From positions 1 through 64,000 of the forward strand of contig QCBC01000003.1 in NCBI GenBank assembly GCA_003281725.1: DNA of 64,000 nt, given 5' to 3'. Origin of the DNA: Pelagibacteraceae bacterium AG-345-O09 (GTDB lineage: Bacteria; Pseudomonadota; Alphaproteobacteria; Pelagibacterales; Pelagibacteraceae). The notes under the pieces were generated by a model, which was given only the letters and a program-made list of their open reading frames with translations, did not search any database and was not told the origin of the DNA. Below, in pieces: positions 29,806-40,019 of this stretch (the first letter of the stretch is position 1; each line of letters opens with the position of its first letter). Position numbers and translations under genes: made by a program.

Positions 29806-30738
29806 TCAAATTATTTTTTTTCGGAATAATCTTGTTATAAATCTGAATTTCCATAAGATAATATTAAATAATCTTTTAAAATATAAACTTATAACAGTCT
29901 CATTTTTATATTTATTTACATCAATAATTTCATCAATTTTTAATGAACATGCACCCCTAATATCTTTAAAATTTTTTTCTCTGAATTCTGGATACTTGTA
30001 ATAATAATTATTAGTAATATGCTCTATGAAGCAATTAGGGTCAAGTTTGCTATTTATTTCAGGTAACAGAGTTGCTTTGAAATAGTTAATATTTAAGGCG
30101 TTGAAACCTATTGAGGATCTTTCAGTTATTCCATAATTGTGCCTAAAATTATGGACCTTTTTTTTAAAATTCCACCATTTTGAATTAATAAAATCGTTAA
30201 ATTGATTTTGATCATATATCCAAAAACAACAATAGTTTTCTAAATCATTTATAATAAAATTTTGTGAATTAAATTTAAAAAATTTATTCAATTTTTCTGA
30301 TATATGAATACTGTATTTTTCATTTTCTTCATTGTTTTTTTCATATATTAAAAAACCTAAATTAAATTTATTGTCTGATAAACTTTTTTGGTATTTTAGA
30401 TAATATTGTAAATTTTTCTCAGTAAACTTAATGTCGTGTTCAAGATACATATAGTAATCATAATTACCTTTTTGCTTTTGCATTTCAGGTCGTGTCAGCC
30501 AAGTCAGATAACCTTTTTCAAGATCTTCATTGTTGATTTCATGATTAATTATTTTTGCGTCCAAATTTTTATTATCTAGATAATTATTATGTGTATGTAT
30601 AAATATATCTACAGGCAAAGACATTTTTTTTAAATTTGAAATATTTTCATTTAGGTATTCAAATCTATTTAAATTTCTGTATCCTTCCCTTTTTTCAGGA
30701 TTTGGATTGTAAAAAGGTATATGAATAGATATAGACAT
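29806..30738 (-). CDS. Hypothetical glycosyltransferase-like protein; start set to 30738 (MSISIHIPFYNPNPEKREGY)
   Basis: Acidic/aromatic soluble protein, YYMYLEHDIKFTEKNLQYYLKYQ (DxD-like); adjacent to sugar-nucleotide genes. Confidence 0.5.
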   Translation of the reverse strand: MSISIHIPFYNPNPEKREGYRNLNRFEYLNENISNLKKMSLPVDIFIHTHNNYLDNKNLDAKIINHEINNEDLEKGYLTWLTRPEMQKQKGNYDYYMYLEHDIKFTEKNLQYYLKYQKSLSDNKFNLGFLIYEKNNEENEKYSIHISEKLNKFFKFNSQNFIINDLENYCCFWIYDQNQFNDFINSKWWNFKKKVHNFRHNYGITERSSIGFNALNINYFKATLLPEINSKLDPNCFIEHITNNYYYKYPEFREKNFKDIRGACSLKIDEIIDVNKYKNETVISLYFKRLFNIILWKFRFITRLFRKKII

Positions 30739-30779
30739 TTTTAGAATTAAAATTATAAACAAATTTAACATTTTTAATA

Positions 30780-31734
30780 ATGAAAAAAATTTTAATAACA
30801 GGTGGAACAGGGTATCTTGGAAGGAATTTAGCGCTTTTTTTACAAAAAGAAATATAAAGTCTTCATCGGTGCAAGAAACAATAAACAAAATTTTTTAGTA
30901 AAAAACTTAACAAATTGCGAGGTGGTTCCTCTTGATGTTTCTAATATAGATTCAGTAAATGATTGTTTAAACTATTCTAAACCTGACATTGTTATTCATG
31001 CAGCTGCTACTAAATTTGTTGACCTATCTGAAAAATTTCCTTTTGAATGTATTGATATAAACATTGTTGGATCAGCTAATATAGCAAGAGCATGCATTAA
31101 TAAAAAAATTCCCACAGTTATTGGTGTATCAACAGATAAGGCATCACCACCTATAAAAAATATCTATGGTTTAAGTAAATCCTGTATGGAAAGACTTTTC
31201 TCCTCTATCGAGCCCTACGGCAAAACAAAATTTATCTGTGTTAGATATGGAAACGTGACCTGGTCAACAGGTTCAGTACTTCCTATTTGGAAACAAATGT
31301 TTAATAAAAACAAAACTATTTTAACTACAGGACCTAACATGAGAAGATTTTTTTTCTCAGTTGATGACGCTGTAAGTTTAATTGATCAAGCATTAAAATT
31401 AAAGAATAAATTGGCTGGTAAAATTCTGTCTGCAGAAATGAAATCATCAAAAATGATTGATATCCTCAAAGTCTGGATTGAAAAATTTGGTGGAAATTAT
31501 AAAATAATTAAAACAAGAAAAGGGGACAGATTAGATGAGTATTTAATTGGAGAAGATGAATTAAAATATGCTGAAGTTTTAAAAATTAAAGGTAAAAAGT
31601 ATTTTGTTATAAATTTCAATAAATTATCGAAAAAACCACTTAAAAAAATTATTTCATCAAAAGATGCTAAAAAATTATTACAGTCTGAAATAGAAAAGAT
31701 AATTAAATTTGGACTAAGATCTAATGAGCTCTAA
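30780..31734 (+). CDS. NAD-dependent epimerase/dehydratase (CapD/UDP-sugar epimerase-like), apparently frameshifted near 30836-30854
   Basis: Frame starting at 30780 gives MKKILITGGTGYLGRNLALFLQKEI* (stop 30855); continuing in another frame gives KKKYKVFIGARNNKQNFLVKNLTNCEVVPLDVSN... joined to the ORF starting at 30922. Confidence 0.75.
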
Positions 31735-32404
31735 AAGAATTAATCATGCTTTTATTATGGCTGCCGGTCGTGGAACTCGACTAAGACCTTTAACAAAAAA
31801 AATACCAAAAGGATTAATAAAATTTAAACAAACATCATTAATAGCAAATGGAATAAAAAAACTTAAAAAATATATTGATTTCATCCACATTTCTGTGGGT
31901 TATAAAGGTCCGATACTCGCTAAGCATTTAATAGAAGAAAAAGTATCATCTATTATTAATACAGATAAAAAAGGAAATTCATGGTGGATTTTTAATTCAA
32001 TATTTAGATCTTTTGACTCTCCATTGTACGTTCTTACTTGTGATAATGTTACTAATATTGATTTTAAAAAAATTGAAAAAGATTATTATAAAAAAGGCCA
32101 ACCTATGTGTATGATAATACCCACAAAGCCAATTAAAGATTTGGCAGGAGACTACATATTTAGAAAAAAAAATATTATTAAAGGATTATCAAGAAAAGTT
32201 AAATCAGATATTTATTGTACCGGTATTCAAGTGTTAAATCCTAAAAAGATAAATGATAAGATTAAGTCAACAGATGATTTTAATATTCTTTGGAAAAGAT
32301 TAATAAGAATTAAACAGCTATACGTTTCTGATGTTATGCCAAAAAAATGGTATACTGTAGATAATGTGGAAAATTACAAAAAGTTAAAAAAAATTTTCAA
32401 TTAA
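31724..32404 (+). CDS. Sugar-phosphate nucleotidyltransferase-like protein
   Basis: AFIMAAGRGTRLRPLTKKIPKGLIKF. Confidence 0.88.
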   Translation: MSSKRINHAFIMAAGRGTRLRPLTKKIPKGLIKFKQTSLIANGIKKLKKYIDFIHISVGYKGPILAKHLIEEKVSSIINTDKKGNSWWIFNSIFRSFDSPLYVLTCDNVTNIDFKKIEKDYYKKGQPMCMIIPTKPIKDLAGDYIFRKKNIIKGLSRKVKSDIYCTGIQVLNPKKINDKIKSTDDFNILWKRLIRIKQLYVSDVMPKKWYTVDNVENYKKLKKIFN

Positions 32405-32407
32405 TAG

Positions 32408-33544
32408 ATGATGAATAAAAACTTCGGTTTTGGAACTCAGATTAGAAAATCTCCGTATTTTGACTCAACTGTAAAATGGGGAGCAACAGGATTTTCTGTA
32501 TATAATCATATGTACATTCCAAGGGATTTTGGAAATCCCGAACAAAACTTTTGGAACTTGATAGAAAAATCAATACTTTGTGATGTTGCTGTTGAACGAC
32601 AAGTAGAAATAACTGGACCGGATGCATATAAATTCATTCAATTACTTACCCCAAGAGATCTTTCCAAGTTATCAATTGGTCAGTGCAAGTATGTTTTAAT
32701 TGTAAATGAAAAAGGGGGAATAATTAATGACCCTGTACTTTTAAGATTAGGAGAAAATCATTTTTGGTTATCACTTGCTGACAGTGATGTTTTGTTGTGG
32801 GCACAGGGGGTAGCCGTTAATTCAGACTTAAATGTTAAAATTAATGAACCTGATGTATCACCACTACAACTCCAAGGGCCTACTTCAGCTGAAATAATGG
32901 TTAAACTTTTTGGTGAGGATATTAAAGATCTTAAATATTATTGGTTTAGAGAGTGTAAGTTGGACGGAATTCCATTAGTTGTTTCAAGAACTGGTTGGTC
33001 TAGTGAATTTGGATATGAAATATTTTTAAGAGATAGCACTAGGGGAAATGATCTTTATGAAAAGATAATGGAAGCAGGGAAAGAGTATGGATTAATGCCT
33101 GGGCATACATCTTCTATTAGAAGAATTGAGGGCGGTATGCTTTCTTATCACGCTGATGCAGATATAGAAACCAATCCCTTTGAATTAGGTTTAGGTAGAT
33201 TGGTTAATTTAGATAATGATATTAACTTTATTGGTAAAGAAGCTTTAAAAAAGATTAAACATGAAGGAATTAAAAGAAAACAAGTTGGTTTAGAATTAGA
33301 TTGTGAGCCATTGGAGGGACCGAATACAACTTTTTGGCCTATATATAAAAATGGAAAAAAGATTGGTAAAGTGACCTCTGCAGTTTATTCACCTAGACTT
33401 AAAAAAAATATTGCACTGGCGATGGTTGAAATTAATTATTCAGATATTGGTAATAATTTAAAGATTATTAGTAATATAGAAATTAATTCTAAAATAATTG
33501 AAAAGCCTTTTTACGATCCAAAGAAAAAAATTGCTTCTTCTTAA
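32408..33544 (+). CDS. Aminomethyltransferase (GcvT)/DmdA-family folate-binding protein
   Basis: GFSVYNHMYIP, LLTPRDLSKLSIGQCKYVLIVNEKGGIINDPVLLRL, SRTGWSSEFGYEIFL, DINFIGKEAL. Confidence 0.85.
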   Translation: MMNKNFGFGTQIRKSPYFDSTVKWGATGFSVYNHMYIPRDFGNPEQNFWNLIEKSILCDVAVERQVEITGPDAYKFIQLLTPRDLSKLSIGQCKYVLIVNEKGGIINDPVLLRLGENHFWLSLADSDVLLWAQGVAVNSDLNVKINEPDVSPLQLQGPTSAEIMVKLFGEDIKDLKYYWFRECKLDGIPLVVSRTGWSSEFGYEIFLRDSTRGNDLYEKIMEAGKEYGLMPGHTSSIRRIEGGMLSYHADADIETNPFELGLGRLVNLDNDINFIGKEALKKIKHEGIKRKQVGLELDCEPLEGPNTTFWPIYKNGKKIGKVTSAVYSPRLKKNIALAMVEINYSDIGNNLKIISNIEINSKIIEKPFYDPKKKIASS

Positions 33545-34308
33545 GATTTAATATTATACCCTCTTTTCAATAATATTGAGACGGCGATTACACATATCAC
33601 TAAAAATGACAACATGGATCCTACACTTATCCAAATATTAAAATCTGATATTCCATAAAATGAAAATCTTAAGCCATCAATTAGATAAACCACTGGATTA
33701 AAATAAGAAACAGTTTGCCAGAAAGGTGGCAACATATCTAAAGAGTATAAGCTTCCCCCTAAAAAAACCATTGGTGTAATAACTAATGATGGAATGATAG
33801 ACATTTGCTCAAAATTTTTACTAACAACACCAATTAAAAAACCAAATAATGCAAAAGTGAAAGAGACCAAAATTAGCAAGAATATCATTAACATTGGATA
33901 TTCAACAGTTACCTCAGCAAAAAATGAAGCTGTGGCATAAATCACAGCGCCGACGATTAAAGTTTTGGTGGCCCCTGCTCCAACAAAAGCCAAAACAGTT
34001 TCAAGTGTTGAAATAGGCGCTGCTAAAATCTCATTAATAGTTCCATTAAATTTTGGAAAAAATATTCCAAAAGAAGTATTACTTATTGATTGAGTAAGTA
34101 GCGTTAGCATCAATAAACCTGGAACGATATATGAACCATAACTTACACCATCAATTTTTTGAATATAACCACCAATCACTGAACCAAAAACAACAAAGTA
34201 TAACGATGTAGATATTACTGGTGAGAGAAGAGATTGACCTACAGTTCTCAAAAATCTATTCATCTCATGAACATATATTGCTTTAAAACCATAATAATTA
34301 AATTTCAT
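33541..34308 (-). CDS. ABC-2 type transporter permease
   Basis: TM protein with SYGSYIVPGLLMLTLL and FFNPVVYLIDGLRFSFYG, overlapping an ATPase gene. Confidence 0.88.
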   Translation of the reverse strand: MKFNYYGFKAIYVHEMNRFLRTVGQSLLSPVISTSLYFVVFGSVIGGYIQKIDGVSYGSYIVPGLLMLTLLTQSISNTSFGIFFPKFNGTINEILAAPISTLETVLAFVGAGATKTLIVGAVIYATASFFAEVTVEYPMLMIFLLILVSFTFALFGFLIGVVSKNFEQMSIIPSLVITPMVFLGGSLYSLDMLPPFWQTVSYFNPVVYLIDGLRFSFYGISDFNIWISVGSMLSFLVICVIAVSILLKRGYNIKS

Positions 34309-35233
34309 TATTCTCCCTCACTAAGTTAACAAAAATCTTCTCCAGATTACTTTGTTCAGTTTTTAAATCTCTTAACTTTAAACCAGTATCTTTTAAATCT
34401 TGTAATAAATTTGTTATACCTGTTTGTTTTTCTTTAAGACTGTATGTATAATTTAAATACATTTTATTATCTCCAATATTTAAATTATATTTTTCTAGTG
34501 ATTTTGGTATTTCTTCAATTCTTTCTTGTAATTCAATTGTAAGAGTTTTTTGACCCATCTTTTTTAATAATTCTTTTTTTTCCTCGACAAGTATTATTTC
34601 ACCTTGGTTAATAACACCGATTCTATCTGCTATTGCTTCGGCTTCTTCAATGTAATGAGTTGTTAAAATAATTGTTACTCCTGTTTTTCTCAATGATTCT
34701 ACTACTTTCCACATTTCTTTTCTTAATTCTACATCTACTCCAGCTGTAGGCTCATCTAAAAATAGTATTTTTGGTTCATGAGATAAGGCTTTAGCAATTA
34801 AAACTCTTCTTTTCATTCCACCAGACAATTGTCTTAATCTTTGATCTTTTTTGTCCCATAAACTTAAGTCTTTTAAAACTTTTTCTATATGTTTTGGTTT
34901 TGGAGGTTTGCCATATAAACCTCTGGAATATGATACAGTATCGAAAATTGTTTCAAAAGACTCTAAATTTAATTCTTGAGGGACCATTCCTATTCTAGAT
35001 CTTGTTTCGCGATAATCTTTGATTATATTAAATCCATCAACAGTTACAGTACCAGATGAGGGAGTAACAATCCCACAAATTATACTAATTAAAGTTGTCT
35101 TACCTGCACCATTTGGTCCAAGCATTGCAATAATTTCACCCTGCTTAACTTTAAGATTAATTTTTTTAAGTGCATTGAAACTATTGTCATATACTTTTGA
35201 TAGATCTTTAATTACTATTTGATCATCTGACAT
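34298..35233 (-). CDS. ABC transporter ATP-binding protein
   Basis: LGPNGAGKTTLI Walker A, LSGGMKRRVLIAKAL signature, ILFLDEPTAGVD Walker B. Confidence 0.95.
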   Translation of the reverse strand: MSDDQIVIKDLSKVYDNSFNALKKINLKVKQGEIIAMLGPNGAGKTTLISIICGIVTPSSGTVTVDGFNIIKDYRETRSRIGMVPQELNLESFETIFDTVSYSRGLYGKPPKPKHIEKVLKDLSLWDKKDQRLRQLSGGMKRRVLIAKALSHEPKILFLDEPTAGVDVELRKEMWKVVESLRKTGVTIILTTHYIEEAEAIADRIGVINQGEIILVEEKKELLKKMGQKTLTIELQERIEEIPKSLEKYNLNIGDNKMYLNYTYSLKEKQTGITNLLQDLKDTGLKLRDLKTEQSNLEKIFVNLVRENNEI

Positions 35234-35280
35234 CTTGTCAGATATATAGACATTAAATCTCCTAATACAATCAACTAATA

Positions 35281-36723
35281 TTAAAACTTTTTAGCTTTAA
35301 AAATTACAATTGGCAAAAAAGTTGCAATTACAAAAGATAAGAATAATAAAGACTGTGACACAATAGGTGTGAATAATTCTTTAGGTAATAAAATACCAAC
35401 TAATAAGCTTTTAGAAAAATCAGGAGCAGGAAACATCAAAAAACCTCCTATTAATCCAATAATAATTGATAGATATGCAGTCTTTTCATTAATATTTTTA
35501 TTATAGAAACTGTAGAAAACTGTTATGACAAAAGCACAACAGAATAAATCTGCTAATAAAAATAAATATAAAATATCAAATCCTTTAGAAGCAACAATAA
35601 AAGAAATTAGAGATAAAAACAAAATTATATACTTAGAAACGTTTAGGTAATTTATTTTTTTATCTAAATTAAATGTTGCTTTACCATCTACGATAATCAA
35701 ACTTGATATTGCATTTACCAAAGTATCTATAGTAGAGATAGTTAATGCCAAACCTAATATAATTACAAAAATAGAAAGTAATTCCGTTTGTTCTTTAAGT
35801 AACAATGTAAAAAAACCAAGATCTGGTCTAATAGTTGGATCTATGGAGTAAGCAACCATTCCTGTAAAACCCATATAAAAAACTACAGGAATAATTATAA
35901 AGAAAGATATAATTAAACTTTTTTTTAAAGTTTCATAATTTTTTGCAGCATACACTCTTTGCCAATTTCCTTGGTGAAATAAGTTTGTGGCAGCTACTGC
36001 AATAAAAAAGGTTAAACCTGCCGTATAACTAGGTAAGTAAGATGGGCTTAAAAGTTGTGGATTTTTTTCTTTTATAAAATCAAAAGAAAATTCAGATCCT
36101 GTGAATGATGTAATGTATGATACTGAAATCAATAATAAAACTCCAATAACAACCATTTGTATATTATCAGTAAATATTGATGCTCTTAAACCTCCGTATA
36201 GAGTATAAGCAAGTGTAGACAATAATACGATTAAAGCAGTTATCCAAAGTTCAGTCCCTGAAATATAATTAATTAGGACAGCCACTGCAGTAACTTCGGC
36301 ACATAAAAAAATGAACATATAAAAAATAGTCATTAGCAAAATAAGTTTAAATAGACTTTTTCCAAACTTTTTTCTTGTAAACTCAATTAGTGAAGATCCT
36401 TTAGGGAATTCTTTTCTAATTTTTTTACCAAGGTATATTAAAAAAAACATTGGAAAGGCTGTACCTAATGAATATCCTATTATAGCTCCTATTCCCCCCC
36501 ATGTTGAAGCAGAGGCGGGGCCAAACAAAATCCATGCTCCTAAAGCTGAAGCAGTTAGGCTTGTTGTTAAAGAAAATAATCCAATATTTCTATTTGCAAT
36601 TAAATAGTTATTTAATCCTCGGTATCTTTTTGAATTATAAAGACCTAAAAAAACAAATATTAAACTAATAACAATTACTAATGTTAATGATGTTGATTGA
36701 CTTATAAAAGATGATTTATCCAT
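35281..36723 (-). CDS. thiV: Sodium:solute symporter (SSS), likely ThiV-type thiamin precursor (HMP) transporter
   Basis: About 13 TM SSS protein (GWILFGPASASTWGG-like region, LAYTLYGGLRASIFTDNIQMVVI); preceded by a TPP riboswitch. Confidence 0.8.
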   Translation of the reverse strand: MDKSSFISQSTSLTLVIVISLIFVFLGLYNSKRYRGLNNYLIANRNIGLFSLTTSLTASALGAWILFGPASASTWGGIGAIIGYSLGTAFPMFFLIYLGKKIRKEFPKGSSLIEFTRKKFGKSLFKLILLMTIFYMFIFLCAEVTAVAVLINYISGTELWITALIVLLSTLAYTLYGGLRASIFTDNIQMVVIGVLLLISVSYITSFTGSEFSFDFIKEKNPQLLSPSYLPSYTAGLTFFIAVAATNLFHQGNWQRVYAAKNYETLKKSLIISFFIIIPVVFYMGFTGMVAYSIDPTIRPDLGFFTLLLKEQTELLSIFVIILGLALTISTIDTLVNAISSLIIVDGKATFNLDKKINYLNVSKYIILFLSLISFIVASKGFDILYLFLLADLFCCAFVITVFYSFYNKNINEKTAYLSIIIGLIGGFLMFPAPDFSKSLLVGILLPKELFTPIVSQSLLFLSFVIATFLPIVIFKAKKF

Positions 36724-36727
36724 TATT

Positions 36728-36795
36728 CTCCCTTTCTGAATTACCGGACAGGTTCTTAGGGTTTAATCTCAGTCTGTTATGACACCCCTTTAAAA
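36728..36795 (-). ncRNA. TPP (THI-element) riboswitch
   Basis: Minus strand: AAAGGGGTGTCATAACAGACTGAGATTAAACCCTAAGAACCTGTCCGGTAATTCAGAAAGGGAG; contains GGGGTG, CTGAGA, ACCC, GAACCTG and the 3' AGGGA element, immediately 5' of the SSS gene. Confidence 0.92.
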
Positions 36796-36800
36796 TTATA

Positions 36801-37088
36801 TTATACTTTATTATCCATTATTTCAACCATACACTTAGTGGCGTACTCCCGCCATTCAGATGAGTTTTTACCTTTAAGACTATTTAAATGATTACGATTA
36901 TTTTGAATATCTTTTTTATGTTTAGCTTTATCTTTTTCATCTAAGTTGGCTTCCATATTAGTCAAATTAGTTTCCATAGCATTAATCCAACTATTTCCAA
37001 GTTCTACACATTTAACATCATCTTTTTCATCACAAATTTGTTTAAAAAAATTAAAAATTACATCATCTGTTTTGATTGAATTATTCAC
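36801..37088 (-). CDS. Hypothetical protein, 95 aa
   Basis: ORF overlapping the azoreductase stop. Confidence 0.6.
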   Translation of the reverse strand: MNNSIKTDDVIFNFFKQICDEKDDVKCVELGNSWINAMETNLTNMEANLDEKDKAKHKKDIQNNRNHLNSLKGKNSSEWREYATKCMVEIMDNKV

Positions 37089-37672
37089 TAAACTTTAATC
37101 TTATCTATTTGAGCTTCAGCTTCTCTAATAGATTTTTCATAGTCCAAAGCCATTTGATCAGCACTAATAATTTCTACTTGATCAATTCCAAAAAAATTAA
37201 GAATAAATTTTAACCATGGTGTTAAAAAATCTTCTTCACTATTAAGTTTTGTTCCTCCTGAAGTAATTACTAAATATGCTTTTTTATTCTTAAGAAGACC
37301 CTCTCTTCTACCATTGAGTTTAAATCTAAAGGTTTCTCCTATTCGTGCAGCTAAGTCTGACCAAGCTTTTAGAGTAGCAGGAGGACCATAATTGTAAATT
37401 GGGGCTGATATTATTATAATATCACTTTCTTTAAGCTCTTTAACTAACGTATCTGATAACTCAAACATTTTTTTATGATGTTCTGTTTGGTCTTTTTTAT
37501 CAATTTTCATACCTGACTCGGTTAAACCAGAAACAAAAACCATTTCATTATCTAAATCCCTATAGATAACTTCATCTTCTGGTTTTTTTATCTTATTCAG
37601 TAATTTTTTAGCTAAAGCTCTTGATGTCGAACCTTCTTTTCTTGCACTAGAGTCTATTTGATAAATTTTCAT
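37088..37672 (-). CDS. FMN-dependent NADH-azoreductase family
   Basis: QIDSSARKEGSTSRALAKKL, DIIIISAPIYNYGPPATLKAWSDLAARIGETFRF. Confidence 0.88.
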   Translation of the reverse strand: MKIYQIDSSARKEGSTSRALAKKLLNKIKKPEDEVIYRDLDNEMVFVSGLTESGMKIDKKDQTEHHKKMFELSDTLVKELKESDIIIISAPIYNYGPPATLKAWSDLAARIGETFRFKLNGRREGLLKNKKAYLVITSGGTKLNSEEDFLTPWLKFILNFFGIDQVEIISADQMALDYEKSIREAEAQIDKIKV

Positions 37673-37678
37673 AATTTG

Positions 37679-38386
37679 TTATCCAAAATTTTGTAAGAAT
37701 GGAAAAATATTTAATAAATAAAATCCTAAACCTTGCAGTTGATTAGTTAATATCAAAATACCAGTAATTAAAAGGATTATTCCCCCAATTTTAGATACTA
37801 AATTAATATTTCTTTTGAAATTTTTTGAAAATATCAAAAATTTTTGCATTAAATAACCTGATAAAATAAATGGTATTGCTAAACCAAAGGAATAAAAGAA
37901 TAGAAGTAAAATTCCTTTTATTATGTTTTCCTCAGTGGCTGCTAAAACTAAAATTGATCCTAATATTGGACCTATACAAGGTGTCCATCCAAAAGCAAAT
38001 GCCATACCAATCAAAATTGGACTAAAAAAATTTTTATTTGTTTTAGTTTCAATTCTTTTTTCATAATTTAAAAATTTTAAATTTATGATTCCAATAATGT
38101 GAAGTGAAAAAAGAATTATTACTAATCCAGCTGCTATTCGAAGTTCATTAGAGTTTTGAAGTAATACTTGGCCTAAAAAAGTAGATGCTGCCCCAAAAAT
38201 TATAAAGACAATGGAAAAGCCAACCGTAAATAATATAACTGGTACTAAATTAATATTTTTTTTTTCAATTAATTCATTTATTGAGCTTCCTGAAATATAA
38301 GAAATATATCCTGGTATTAATGGTAAGACACATGGGGATAGAAAGCTTACTAAACCAGCTCCAAAGGCAATAATTATTTCAAACAT
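37679..38386 (-). CDS. ccdA: Cytochrome c biogenesis protein CcdA
   Basis: GLVSFLSPCVLPLIPGYISYISG, AFGWTPCIGPILGSIL. Confidence 0.93.
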   Translation of the reverse strand: MFEIIIAFGAGLVSFLSPCVLPLIPGYISYISGSSINELIEKKNINLVPVILFTVGFSIVFIIFGAASTFLGQVLLQNSNELRIAAGLVIILFSLHIIGIINLKFLNYEKRIETKTNKNFFSPILIGMAFAFGWTPCIGPILGSILVLAATEENIIKGILLLFFYSFGLAIPFILSGYLMQKFLIFSKNFKRNINLVSKIGGIILLITGILILTNQLQGLGFYLLNIFPFLQNFG

Positions 38387-38406
38387 TAAATTTTATTTAA
38401 AATATT

Positions 38407-39255
38407 TCATCCTTTATATGAAGAAACTTTATGTTTTTGTGTTCCAAGATTATCAACACCTAAAACAACTTCTTCTCCACCCTTCAAGAAATGTGGGGGT
38501 GACATGTTTTCTCCAACTCCTGGTGGAGTTCCAGTACAGCAAATATCTCCAGGATGCAAACTCATACAGGAACTCATATAAGAAACTAAAGTTTTAATAT
38601 CAAATATCATTTGTTCTGTATTTCCTGTTTGCATTCTTTTGCCATCAACATCTAAAAACATATTAAGTTTTTGAAAGTTTGGTAGTTCATCCTTTGTTAC
38701 TATATAAGGGCCTATAGGACCAAAAGTATCAAAACCTTTTCCTTTATCCCAGGTTAAACCTTTATTTTTTTGAAAGTCTCTCTCACTAACATCGTTCACT
38801 AAAAAAAATCCCAGCACATGGTCTAAAGCAGATTCTACACTAACATTAATTGCTTTTTTCCCAATTACAAAACCTAACTCCACTTCCCAATCTGTATGAT
38901 TAGAACCTTTTGGAACTATAATTGGATCATTGGGTCCAGTTATACAACTAGTAAATTTAGAAAATATAATTGGTTCTTTTGGTATTGGTAAATTTTGTTC
39001 TTCTGCATGATCTTTAAAATTTAATCCTATTCCTATAAACTTTGATGGATTTGAAACACAGGCTCCGATTCTTGTGTTAGACACTAGTTTAGGTAAACTT
39101 GAAATATCAATTTTGTTTATTTTATCAATCGTATCAAAGTTTAATGTTTCAGGATTAAAATCAGTAATTAATGATGATAAATCTCGATAATTGTTATCCT
39201 TATCTATAATGGCTGGTTTTTCTTTTCCAATTTCACCCATTCTACATAACTTCAT
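38407..39255 (-). CDS. Fumarylacetoacetate hydrolase family protein
   Basis: FIGIGLNFKDHAEEQNLPIPKEPIIFSKFTSCITGPNDPI, DWEVELGFVIGKKA, GDICCTGTPPGVG. Confidence 0.92.
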   Translation of the reverse strand: MKLCRMGEIGKEKPAIIDKDNNYRDLSSLITDFNPETLNFDTIDKINKIDISSLPKLVSNTRIGACVSNPSKFIGIGLNFKDHAEEQNLPIPKEPIIFSKFTSCITGPNDPIIVPKGSNHTDWEVELGFVIGKKAINVSVESALDHVLGFFLVNDVSERDFQKNKGLTWDKGKGFDTFGPIGPYIVTKDELPNFQKLNMFLDVDGKRMQTGNTEQMIFDIKTLVSYMSSCMSLHPGDICCTGTPPGVGENMSPPHFLKGGEEVVLGVDNLGTQKHKVSSYKG

Positions 39256-39269
39256 TTTTTCTCCTTTTA

Positions 39270-40019
39270 TTAATAAGTTGCTCTTCCACCACTTAAGTCA
39301 AAAACTCCTGCAGTGCTAAAAGAGTTTTCATCACTTACCAACCAACAAACTAAAGAGGCCAGCTCTTCTATTTTTGCAAATCTATTTCTTGGTATCTTAG
39401 ATAACATATAATTAATATGTTCATCTGTCATCTGGTCAAAAATTCTCGTTTTTGCTGCTGCAGGTGTCACGCAATTAACAGCGATATTTTTATCAGCAAG
39501 CTCTTTACCTAAGGATTTTGTTAATCCTATTACACCAGCTTTAGATGTGCTATAAGCACTAGCGTTTGGGTTGCCTTCTTTTCCAGCAATAGAAGCTATA
39601 TTCACAATTCTTCCATAATTATTTTTAATCATGTGTGGAACAATAGCTTTGCAACAATAAAATGTTGAATTCAAATTCAATTCGATCACTTTCTGCCATT
39701 CATCTAAAGGATAATCCCATACTTTAGCGTTCATCCCTGTCATCCCTGCGTTATTCACAAATATATCTATTTGACCCAATTTTTCTTCGAGTTCATCAAC
39801 TGATTTTTTTACAATTTTGAAATCTGTTACATCGACTATTTGATAACTAAAATTTTGAGAATTAATTCCTTTTTTAGCTTTTTCAGCCTCATCTTTATCT
39901 ATATCCCAAATTACAACTTTACCACCTGATTGAATAATTCTTTTTGTAATAGCTAAACCAAAGCCTTGCGCACCACCAGTTACTATCGCAACTTTATTTG
40001 TTAAATTATATTTATTCAT
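39270..40019 (-). CDS. SDR family oxidoreductase
   Basis: VTGGAQGFGLAI, NNAGMTG, YSTSKAGVIGLTKSLG. Confidence 0.92.
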   Translation of the reverse strand: MNKYNLTNKVAIVTGGAQGFGLAITKRIIQSGGKVVIWDIDKDEAEKAKKGINSQNFSYQIVDVTDFKIVKKSVDELEEKLGQIDIFVNNAGMTGMNAKVWDYPLDEWQKVIELNLNSTFYCCKAIVPHMIKNNYGRIVNIASIAGKEGNPNASAYSTSKAGVIGLTKSLGKELADKNIAVNCVTPAAAKTRIFDQMTDEHINYMLSKIPRNRFAKIEELASLVCWLVSDENSFSTAGVFDLSGGRATY

